A stretch of DNA of 42,299 nt from Irineochytrium annulatum (Eukaryota > Chytridiomycota > Chytridiomycetes > Chytridiales > Chytridiaceae). Position numbers and translations under genes: made by a program. Shown one piece after another: positions 32,713-41,674 of the stretch. Where the stretch lies: positions 1 to 42,299 of the forward strand of contig JADGJL010000095.1 in assembly GCA_027600665.1 (NCBI GenBank). The letters are read 5' to 3'. How positions within the stretch are numbered: the stretch's first letter is position 1; each line of letters starts with the position of its first letter. The notes below the pieces were generated by a model, which ran no database searches, was not told where the DNA came from, and saw nothing but the letters and a program-made list of their open reading frames with translations.

Positions 32713-33252
32713 TTAGTTTGTTGTGAAGCGTCGTCAAAGTCTGCCTGTTCGAGTGCCTATATCACGATTACAACGTATTCCCGACTTGTAAATATCCTGG
32801 CGGTATATTTTGGACGCCACTCTTGCCTGGGCTCTTCCTGTGTTTGCGAGGGTGGTCATAGTTCTGGCCGGCGCGCAGATGGCACTAACAACCTCTTCGA
32901 CGAGGGAAGACCCGCCGTCGCCGTCCGAATCCTTGCGCAAAAAAGGGATTGCCCTTTGCCTCTGCAGCAAGCAAGGCTGGAACAGAGGGAACGAAAGCCG
33001 AGCGGCCGGTCGTAGAGGATCGTGCTGTTGAAGGCCGTATCGACGGCTCGGAGCGCTTTGCATCTCCGAATCAATGTAAAACGTGCCGGGTACAAAGAGC
33101 ACGTGATTGAAGAGTAGACAAGTAAAGATACAGTTGACAACCCTTGTCAAGCATGGGAATAAAAAGAGAATGCTGGTGCTGGCCCAAAGCTATGCGAATT
33201 CTTACAATTCTAGCCCATCGCCAGGGAAGTAAAAAGCAAACGTCGCGACATG
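32713..33252. other. Interval without supported gene between SCOC and the coiled-coil gene
   Basis: About 540 bp between the SCOC start codon and the stop of the coiled-coil gene; both genes are on the minus strand. It should hold the SCOC promoter. Open frames of about 95-138 codons exist on both strands (for example minus 33150-32734), but none has a motif, credible start or splice pattern. No RNA gene was recognised. Confidence 0.5.
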
Positions 33253-35557
33253 CTATTGCCGAGCAGTGTTCGCTGACGTGCTAGCACTCCATGGCCGAAT
33301 AGGCGGCTTCGGGTTATCGCCTAGCCGAACGTCGACGGTGGGGACAACGTAAGGAAGCATTTTCGTGCCAGTTGGAACTTGAATCTCAAGAGGTGGCAGC
33401 TGCCGCTACAGTAAAAAATTAGCAATCATCAAATGCGGGATACAAAAACCGGCATCGTCAGCGTTATCGCCAGGCCCTTGCTTATCGCTGAGCGCTTGTT
33501 CCTTTTCTCTGGAGGTTTGGCAGGCTTTGCGGGCATTGCTATCCACTTTTCCACAGACGTGGTGTGATCGTTTGCCGCATGAACGTGGACTTCGCCCGTG
33601 ATGTTCGTTGTCAGATACTTGGCTGAGGAAATCGGTCGCTTCTCGGGAAGGCCGTCGGCAAGCGGCGCACCTGCGCTAGGTATCCGCCCTTCCTCCACCC
33701 CAAAGTCGGCTGTTGTTTGTTCAAGGATCACTTGCGATGCCATCTTGCTTATTTCTTCCATGGTCTCATTGAGTGACAAGACAGACCCCTTCTCGTCATC
33801 GTCGTGTTTTCCCTCTGTTAATCCGTCGCCTATATGGTCATCAACGGGAATTCCCGGCGGTATTTCTTCAGCTTGTTGAGTCTCGGCATTGAGAAGGTCG
33901 GGTCTGGACGATCGATCGGCCTCATTGCCAGTAAGTTCAATCAAAGCTAAATTTTCGTCCTCTAATTGCTCGTCTTGCGCCGTTTCCGAATTTACATCTT
34001 CGGCGTCATCTTCCATAATATCAAGCTCAGCATTAAGAAGGTCGACCAGGCTGCTCCCCGAGATATGGCAGTCGACTTCCATGTCGCAATTACTTGCCTT
34101 CAGTGCACTTCCAGCCGCGGCGGATCGAGCAAGTTTCAACAGCCGGTTCTGCAGCTTCAAGACCTTTCTCAAATGCGCTCTATCGTACATCCCCTCTGCA
34201 GACCGAAAACGTGTTTCCCACTCCCTTGTAATCCTCTCCCGCATTTCACGCAAGTCATCCAGTTCTTGCTCTGACACCAACAACGCCTCATTAAATTGCA
34301 TCTGACACTCCTCCTCGATGCTCTGGATGAACTGAGACCGCCCGTTGAACATCGTTATTTCGGAGCCTGAGTTTCCGTTTTGGTGAAACGTTCCCGGGGT
34401 TGGTTGCTGAAAGTGCGCCTTCCCGTGGTCCACAGTGCTGGTTCGTATTGCTGTCGAGGCTCTCCCCATTCGAGATGCCCCACTGTGTAGGCCCTCTCTC
34501 CCTGTGCGAAGTGCGACGCCCCCCGCAGAGCTGTTAGGCCGCTGGGGCGGATTACTCAAAGCCTCGCTGGTGCTTCCCAGACTATCTCCTATATGCGCTC
34601 GAGTGACACTGTGTTTCTCAACGGGATTTGATCTGCCCATTCGCGACGTCGATCTAGGGACAGCACTTGCGGCTCGGCTAGGTTGATGTTGCCCCTTTTC
34701 AGTAATCGCCGCTTTCGTTCCGTCAATTGTCGGTATTCGTGACGCGAAGACTTTCTCCATCACGTCCTCCAGTTGAAAAAGCTGCGCTCGTATAATTCTG
34801 ATTTGGTCATCGTATTGGCTGATGCTTGATTGATATTTTTCTATCAAATCGGCTATATGAACCCGGTCGTTTTCATCGGAAGGTTTGCCCTAAAAGGCGG
34901 ATAAGAAGACACGGCTAAAGGAACTGCTACCTCGGGATCTGCAATATTGTGCTTTCTCAAAAGTATATAGTATCGCGCAGCAGTGTACCGCAATTGTTGG
35001 TATTCATCATCTTTGACCCGATACGCTTTGGTGGCTTTTGCAAGAAGATCGACTTTGTCCGCAAGTGCCGCATCCTTTAAATCCTTGAGCTCATCGATGG
35101 AGCTTTCATTCCTTTCCTTCAAGAAATTCATTAGGACGTTTCTTTTGATTCCTTACATACAGCGTATTCACGTGATGCCCGCTCGAGGTTAACATACAGC
35201 TTTGAGAAATACAGGCCCCTAATCTTTTGCAGGCGGTACGCGTATTGTGCCTGAAAGTCAGATAGCCGGTCGACCAACGTCCGATTTAGGGCGTCCTGTA
35301 TCTCTCGCAACTTTCGATTCGAGTTGACGTGTAGCATTCTGTGAGTAACTTCCATGTCCTTTCCGAAGTGTCAGTATTGCTTTCCCGTTCCGCCCACCAA
35401 CCTCTCGAATTTCCAATGCTGTCGCCTCAACTTCACCGAGTACCAGGTGGTCAAGCTCGTGCGTTTGAATCCCCTTGTCAGCCAGGCACAGGCCTCCGCG
35501 GAAGTACGTGCTCGCTTCATTGGAGACTTGCTGCAGAACCTTCTCTATGTCGTCCAT
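33253..35557 (-). CDS. Coiled-coil protein of unknown function, possibly flagellar
   Basis: Protein of 710 residues from exons 35557-35402, 35358-35161, 35116-34931, 34889-33450 and 33405-33253, all GT-AG. The first about 200 residues are helical coiled coil (NRKLREIQDALNRTLVDRL, YQQLRYTAARYYILLRKHN) after a short LADKGIQTHELD motif. A Ser/Pro-rich linker, a second coiled coil (EEECQMQFNEALLVSEQEL, HLRKVLKLQNRLLKLA), an acidic region, and a conserved-looking tail (PPLEIQVPTG, PIRPWSAST) follow. The xQTxxLD motif and coiled-coil order faintly recall the animal C10orf67 (DUF4709) family, and RPWSAS-like tails are common in axonemal proteins, but both links are weak. The last exon is easy to miss because the fourth exon reads 9 codons past its donor. 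An ATG at 35638 could extend the N-terminus. Confidence 0.72.
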
Positions 35558-35801
35558 GCCCTCCCTTTTACTCCTTAGAGGCCTTTCGACCGCGTGTGTT
35601 GGTGCAGGACAACGCCGAAAGGAATGTGGCCCGGACACACCCCGCTGTAATTATTTGGAATGCGTCAGCCGCCAGATTCCTCCCTTCGCGGCGCTACCGA
35701 GTCGGCAGGGCAGTGGGACACTAACCGGCACTTGTCGCGGTCTCCGAGGTGAGGACTGCTTGAAGGGCGCGCAGTGTCAAAGTTCCGTGAGAGCAATCAC
35801 G
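35558..35801. promoter_or_regulatory. Bidirectional promoter region between the coiled-coil gene and TGDS
   Basis: A 244-bp interval between divergent start codons. The minus-strand frame stays open to an ATG at 35638, so part of the interval may be coding. No recognised element. Confidence 0.35.
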
Positions 35802-37195
35802 ATGGAGACGGCCCCTAAGCCGGATCCCAACATCAAAAGCATCCTGGTCACCGGCGGCGCCGGATTCATGTTCGGTTCTAGATGAATAACGCGGTCATCT
35901 GATTGAATTTGTGCGCAGAGCGTCACACGTCATCCACAAGCTTGTTCGACTGTACCCTGAGTACAAGATCATAAATTTTGACAAGCTAGATTACTGCTCG
36001 AGTCTTTGGAGCGTGAAAAATGCTTCCGAGTGCCCGAAGTACACGTTCATAAAGGTGATCTGTTCCTTAATGAAAATTTCTGCTAAAAAAAAGAATTTTT
36101 ACAGGGTGATATTACGAGCGCGGATTTTGTCAATTACATACTAAAAGAGCATCACGTTGACACTATATTTCACTTTGCTGCTCAAACACACGTCGACAAC
36201 TCATTTGGAGATTCGTTTGAATTCACACGGAACAACATTTTGGGGACTCATGTTCTACTGGAGGCAGCGCGATGTTTTAAAGTGAAGCGTTTCATCGTTG
36301 TGAGCACGGATGAGGTCTACGGGGAAGTGGATAACGGAAAGGTACTTAACCTGTTTGTATAAGGCATGTTTTCATCGAAAGTACAACAGCCGACCTGCGA
36401 CGAAGACAGTGTTCTAGCACCCTCAAATCCATACTCTGCGACGAAAGCAGCCGCCGAATGTCTTGCGAAGGCTTACGAAAAATCCTTTAACGTCCCTGTC
36501 ATCATAACTCGAAGTAACAACATATACGGTCCGCATCAGTACCCGGAGAAAGTCATTCCCAAGTTTATATGCTCATTACTCAGCGGGAGAAAATGGTTGG
36601 ATCTTTTTCTTCAATGTTGGGAACTTACTTGTGACTTGTACTTGAGTTTTCTTCATGGAGATGGAGGGAACTCCCGCCACTATCTCTATGCGACCGACGT
36701 AGCAGATGCGATGATAATCATCCTGCATAAAGGCATTGTTGGGGAGACTTACAACATTGGATCGGATTTCGAGATCTCCAATCTTCATCTAGCTCGCTTC
36801 CTCCTGCTTGAAATGGGAATATTGAAACAAGAGAAGTGCGCCAACGGGGATGCGATGGAACCTCATTCGGCACAACTGAATGGACGACGGCTTGGGGCTC
36901 CTTTGGAAGGGGAGGAAAAGTACCTCGAGTTTGTCGAGGATCGGGCGTTCAACGACAAAAGGTATGCGATTGGAAACTCCAAGATGGAGCGATTTGGGTG
37001 GCAACCGAAGGTGCCCTTCTACGATGGTATAAGGCAGACAGGTAATGCACTTTTAGCGGTACGGACTCACCATGGGCAGTATCGTGGTACAGGGAGAACG
37101 CTTTCAATTGGTGGGACGACGACCTGAGTTCAGCCCTTGTAGCACATCCATTGAAGAAGCTTCCACTCGCGACTTCGGAGAAGCTTTTAGCATAG
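35802..37195 (+). CDS. TGDS: dTDP/UDP-glucose 4,6-dehydratase, TGDS-like
   Basis: Extended short-chain dehydrogenase that converts an NDP-glucose to the 4-keto-6-deoxy sugar with enzyme-bound NAD. Exons 35802-35869, 35919-36054, 36105-36341, 36390-36595, 36647-37041 and 37080-37195 encode 385 residues (human TGDS about 350). Seen: VTGGAGFIASH (NAD-binding TGxxGxxA), IINFDKLDYCSSL, FHFAAQTHVDNSF, VSTDEVYGE (catalytic Thr-Asp-Glu of 4,6-dehydratases), YSATKAAAE (YxxxK), RSNNIYGPHQYPEKVIPKF, YLYATDVADA and YNIGSDFEIS. This set matches human TGDS closely. An insertion of about 25 residues (KQEKCANGD ... LEGEEKY) precedes the conserved VEDRAFNDKRY block. Which nucleotide sugar is used cannot be told. 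The GGAGF|IASH junction is an intron, so the first exon has only 68 bases. Confidence 0.93.
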
Positions 37196-38350
37196 GCAAT
37201 GAGACTACACTCCATTCTCTTTTTCTTTGTTCCTGTAATTGCGGCGGTGACTGGTTCGACCGTCGGCTTCATATCACGACGATGTTTTTATTAAATACTA
37301 GGCATTTGCATACAAACGTCACAAGTAGAACAACCTATTTCGGCAGGTCTTTCTTTTATCACACTTCGGGCTGAACATGAAAAATCATGATTTGGACGCC
37401 CTTCGCCTTTTGCTATCCGCCGTACTACTCGAAAAAGAGACCGTTCTTAAAACGATGTGTTCGTCTAGCAAGCGGGGCCATCGACATCGCCCACCGCGTC
37501 GCCCGTCCATGACGCTGTCAGCCCTCCACAATGCGCCCGTCAGTCCCAATTCGATCTTTTATAGTCATCCGAGCATCAAAACAGTAGCATAAGGGTATGC
37601 CAAAAAAGCGTGAATTGGGTCGAGCGACCAATAACCTCTTGCCGACCGCAGCCAAATGCGCCGCGGCCACGCAGACTCCACGCATTGTTGCGCCCATGGA
37701 GAGAGGACGAGGGTAAAGCGACAGCACGACGTGGCTTCCGTTGAACGCCTTCATCTCCATTGGATCAGGCTCCGATTGAAGAATCCAGGCGCCGCGTGTG
37801 TTCCTCATCAAGATACCGTCTACCTCCGACATCCTAAGTAGGTCAGGCCAACTCCTCAATATTGCGAAGGCTGTCATGGACGCGTCCAACAACCAGTCCT
37901 TAACACGGCCATCAGGCAACCAGGCCACAGCTGAACGTCACGTCGGCGCCCCGCTCCTTGGCTTTGCTGTGATGAAGTATCGCGCAAGCATGAAGGCTTG
38001 GGCTTGATTGACCGCCTGAATTACGGTCCGAAGTGAAGTCACACGATCTCCCCAACCTCCCACATCGCTCCCCGGCCTCGCTCCCGACGCCGGCATTGAC
38101 TTGATCGCAATGGATCCCAGCATCAACCTGAGTTTCTGGGAGGTTCGTGCTGGCACTATACTTTGGGGACCTTCTCTTGAGCTCATTGGAGCGATGAACG
38201 CGACCACTTATCTGCTTATCTGTGGGGTTACGTGATCAAGGAGTTTAACAGACTTTATGTAAACAGAATTTTATAGAATCGCTTGCTCAGGTGCGCGTTC
38301 CGTTGTAGATGTTGTCCTCTGTAGGAAGAGCTAACTGGTGTTGGAAGATT
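37196..38350. other. Unassigned region between TGDS and the TMEM135-like gene
   Basis: About 1.15 kb with no gene I can name. Two things are visible. On the plus strand a frame of 71 codons starts with ATG at 37377-37379 (MKNHDLDALRLLLSAVLL...), possibly a small gene or a first exon. On the minus strand one frame is open from 38207 to 37518 except for a single TGA at 37938-37940; see the separate entry. The promoter of the TMEM135-like gene should lie near 38250-38350. No RNA gene was recognised. Confidence 0.45.
37518..38207 (-). pseudogene. Possible decayed or misassembled reading frame with one internal stop
   Basis: A single minus-strand frame of 230 codons (including the stops) broken once by TGA at 37940-37938. 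It begins at GTG rather than ATG (an upstream TAA lies just before it). The downstream half includes segments with ordered hydrophobic patterning (DWLLDASMTAFAILRSW, SHVVLSLYPRPLS). A 48-nt in-frame stretch at about 38069-38022 has GT and AG ends and could be an intron. No intron in the right phase removes the TGA. I recognise no domain. It may be a chance open frame in GC-rich DNA, a decayed gene, or a gene whose splicing I have not resolved. Confidence 0.25.
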
Positions 38351-40249
38351 ATGAGCCGGGCCCTCACTGATGATGAAGTAGAAAAAGCTCTGACGAGCTT
38401 TAATGCGCTCCATATGCGCCTTCGGATTCTCTCGAGGTAAGTATATTTCGGGGAAAGCCATGCTGATGGGACACGCAGCGAGAACTTGAAGAAACTCGAA
38501 GCCGAGGCTCGAGTGAAGCGCCCGTTTTGCAAACATAAGGGCACATGCACTGGAAACGCGGCACGAGGCCTTGTAAAAGCGTTCTTCATATTGTACGCGA
38601 TCAAGTACGGCCTGTCCTTCTTGCCCGCATTGGTGACAGGTCAAATCTACCGAAAGTGAGTACGAGGGATGATGCATTGCGTTAACGTGTGCTCTCAGGC
38701 CATCGACGCTATTGAAGATCGGCGGTCGGGACACGATCTCGTTTGCCCTATTTTTGTCCTCGTTCATTTCCGGATATAAAGGAGTCTTGTGCGGAATGCG
38801 TCGGCTCAGGGGAAAGTCCGACGCCTGGAATCCTTTTGTGGCTGGTTGCGTGGCTGGATCGTCACTGTTCCTAGACTCTAACAAGTCGCGCCGCTTAATG
38901 GTGGCTTTGTACTTAAGCACGCGGACGTGCCACTTTGTGTGCCGGTGGCTCTGGCAGAGGCATATTGAGCGCCTCGTCTTTGGCGTAAAGTCGGACCACA
39001 TCCCGCTGCTGGAGGAAATGGAGCACCCTTCGTGGCATAGCAAGAAGAAGCACCACAGCCATCACCACCGGGACCACAACGGGCACAGGGCGATTGCGGA
39101 TGCCTCATTGAGCGTTGAAGAGAGCAAGGAGAAGACTGCGTTGGCGAGGATAAAGCGTGTGCGAATGAAGGTGCGTCACGTTACTGGAACCATCGTGATG
39201 ATGCTTTCGAGCAGTCAGGTAAATCTACATTCTGTGTGATTATTAGACTCATCAAGTATTTCCAAGATTCTCTACGCGTACGTGTGCGAACCTAGCACGC
39301 TTGCAAAGTCCTACCTGTCCTTCCTGCTCACGCACGGCGGTGTTCGCGCCTTGCAGCCGGTCAAGGCGAAAGACTACCTGGAAACAATGGGGCTGATATT
39401 AAAGGCCGCGCCCAAGGCGGAATCGACGCTCTATCGTCCGACGGTCGAATCTCCCGAGCTGCCGCCGCCGCTGTTTGAAAGCAAAATCCCCGCCGGGTTG
39501 CCTGTGGAGCGCATCTTACCATACGCTGATTTCATCGACCAAGTGCCGCATGATTTTATTATGTGCGGCTTCCAGCACCCCTACACCACGGATTGTGAAC
39601 GTGGTGTCATTCGCGCCTTTAACGGAGAGTGGTGGCGATCTCTGACGTTGTATGCCCCTTTAAATGCTGTAAGCTTACCAGCCTCGTGAGCAGTAATATG
39701 GCTAATGTGTGTGCAGGTTATGACCCTAATTTTTAAAGGCAAAGACGTCCTGAAGCACCCAAAAAAAATCATCTTTGGATACGTCACGTCGACTTTAAGG
39801 TCGTGTCTGTTCTTGACAGCTTACGTCACCGTTTCCTGGTGTGTGCCGTGTTATTTTCGCCATTGGTTCAACCGGGACTCGCTGTGGATGTATTACGTCA
39901 ATGGTCTCCTGGCGGGCGCGATGGTGCTGATAGAGGCTCCTGGTCGCCGCTTGGAGCTCGGGATGTATTGTCTCCCGCGTGCTTTGGAGAGTCTGTGGAA
40001 CACTGGTGTCCAGTATAAGTGGGTGCGCCATATCCCGTAAGTGCCGTCATTACTTTAATACGGCGTGAGACTAACGAGTTGTAGTGGCGGGGAGGGGCTG
40101 TACTTCTGCCTCGCGACGGGGGTCTTGATGACCTTGTACCAGGTTTGGATTTGGGCAGGACTTTCACTTCTAATTTTTAAAAGCGTGACCCCGCGAGTAT
40201 TCACGACGGTTATCGCAAGATTATGTTCCGTTTCTTCGGCATCAACTGA
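38351..40249 (+). CDS. TMEM135-like multi-pass membrane protein
   Basis: Protein of 542 residues from exons 38351-38436, 38479-38655, 38699-39218, 39267-39668, 39717-40036, 40085-40142 and 40184-40249, all GT-AG. It resembles the C-terminal part of animal TMEM135 (a peroxisomal/mitochondrial membrane protein tied to lipid handling and organelle dynamics): FCKHKGTCTGNAARGLVKAF, YGLSFLPALV, ISFALFLSSFISGYKG, NPFVAGCVAGSSLFLD, ALYLSTRTCHF. Further Gly/Ala-rich membrane helices, HPYTTDCERG, and a C-terminal pattern RDPASIHDGYRKIMFRFFG follow; this end is typical of fungal homologues as I recall them. A histidine/lysine-rich loop (HSKKKHHSHHHRDHNGHR, 39037-39089) stands out. The short final two exons (58 and 66 bases) are supported by frame. 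An AATAAA lies at 40369-40374. Confidence 0.86.
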
Positions 40250-40368
40250 TCACTTCTGTTGGTAAGACGGTCTGCAATGCCGTAATCTAACAATCACAAT
40301 TGAAAGGCCGAGCCACGACTGTCACGATTCATATATTTCTGGGTAACACTATGAAAGGAGATCAATAG

Positions 40369-40374
40369 AATAAA
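40369..40374 (+). terminator. AATAAA polyadenylation signal candidate after the TMEM135-like gene
   Basis: AATAAA 120 nt after the stop of the TMEM135-like gene and 130 nt before the Chs5 start codon. Function inferred from hexamer and position. Confidence 0.4.
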
Positions 40375-40503
40375 TGTTCATCGTCGCTTCCTTTAACTAG
40401 AAATTACGTTTGCCTCCGGTTGTCAAAGAGATTACGACAGCATTGAATTTGCTCACCTCATCCTACACGTTGCGTTGATTGAAAGACGGCTGATCGGTCC
40501 AAT

Positions 40504-41380
40504 ATGCTCACAGAGGTCGTGAGCCAGGAGTTCACTGTCGGCAAGGTAGATGCCGGTACGTGAAGCTTAAGCTGCACTCCGTCGAGGTGATTAACTCACC
40601 CTTTAGGCATGGCCATCCTCCTGTCACCCGATCATCACCTCATCGAGTTTCCCGCGACAATTCTACCTGTGAGCCGTCACGCCATGCTTGGCTTGACTAT
40701 ATCTGACATGCGCATTCTAGGACGGCGTCACGACCGGCTCCATTATCAACCTAACCATTGAGCGGAATCTCGACGAGGAGCGCCGGCAGCGCGACGAGTT
40801 CCTCGAGCTCCAGCAGAGCATCTACGAGCACTTCTCCCAGGTCCCCGAGACGCCCGAGGTCTCCCTCCGATCCGTCACTCAAACCTCGGCCACGATTCAA
40901 TGGAAGCCGCTTGAGCTGAACGCCGCCGACCTGAGGGGCATCGACATTTACAAGAACAGCCAGAAGCTCTCCTTAGTTGTGCCACCCGGCGCGAACAGTG
41001 CGAAGTTGTCGGGTCTGGACGTAAGCCACGAGTACGAGGTTTGGATCGTCGTCCGGACGTCGTCGGGACACTACCACTCGAACCACATCACGGTCAAGAC
41101 GCACTCGCTGGAGAACCTGACGGGCATCAACGTGTGCTTCGGGGCGTTAGGGAACGATGGGGAGATGTCGAACCTGGTTGAGCTACTGGGGAGGATCGGG
41201 GCGAGCTATACGGAGGAGCTGACGACGGACAACACGCATCTGGTCTGCTCATTCGCTAGGGGTCCGAAATATGAGAAGGCCTTAGAGTGGAATATCCCGG
41301 CGGTGTCGCCAGAGTTTTTGAAGGCGTGTGAGCAGAATGGAAAGGTGATGCCCAGTTTCCAGTATTATCTGGGACCTTGA
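40504..41380 (+). CDS. CHS5: Exomer scaffold Chs5 (FN3-BRCT), short form
   Basis: Core subunit of exomer, the trans-Golgi coat adaptor that exports selected cargo such as chitin synthase in yeast. Exons 40504-40555, 40607-40668 and 40721-41380 encode 257 residues. All of the conserved part is present: an N-terminal dimerisation segment ([28 protein letters not shown]), a long helix (LDEERRQRDEFLELQQ), an FN3 domain (about 90-165; RSVTQTSATIQWKPLEL, LDVSHEYEVWIVV), and a BRCT domain (about 170-255; GINVCFGALG, THLVCSFARGPKYEKALEWNIPAVSPEFLKAC). The FN3-BRCT pair in yeast binds Arf1-GTP and the ChAPs. The long Lys/Glu-rich tail of yeast Chs5 (671 residues) is absent; the stop follows directly after BRCT. 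Chs3 palmitoylation by Pfa4 and its export by exomer link two genes in this window. Confidence 0.93.
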
Positions 41381-41674
41381 TTGTTGTGAAAGGAGAACAT
41401 AGTGGTCTATGTGCGTGTGGTTACTGCCCTTGTTTATTGTTCTTGTGCTGCTATTTTAAAATATACACCCGCTGCGCTTTTTCATACACCTCGAACGGAA
41501 TTGCACGAACAAACTAGATGATCAAATTGAACGAAGAGGTTTGAATTGTCATAGATGGTATTTCATTCGGTCACAACATACTGTATGGAAGGGAAAGACG
41601 ACATTAGAGAATAAGCAGCGAAACGATCCCGGGCAAAAACATATAAAAAAAACAAAAAAAAAACATTGAAATCA
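41381..41674. other. Interval between Chs5 and the Pro/Ala-rich repeat gene
   Basis: Tail-to-tail gap of 294 bp expected to carry the 3' untranslated regions of both neighbours. An A-rich tract (runs of 7-10 A) lies at 41645-41664. No gene was seen. Confidence 0.5.

Noticed and set aside
32734..33150. 138-codon minus-strand frame between SCOC and the coiled-coil gene
   Set aside because: No domain, no splice support, composition like the competing frames on the other strand; treated as chance.
37938..37940. In-frame TGA read as selenocysteine
   Set aside because: No recognised selenoprotein context and no SECIS-like hairpin seen; fungi generally lack the selenocysteine machinery.
38255..39043. 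262-codon minus-strand frame antisense to the TMEM135-like gene
   Set aside because: Crosses introns of a gene with strong family pattern; translation shows no domain; CxxC-like pairs in it are by chance.
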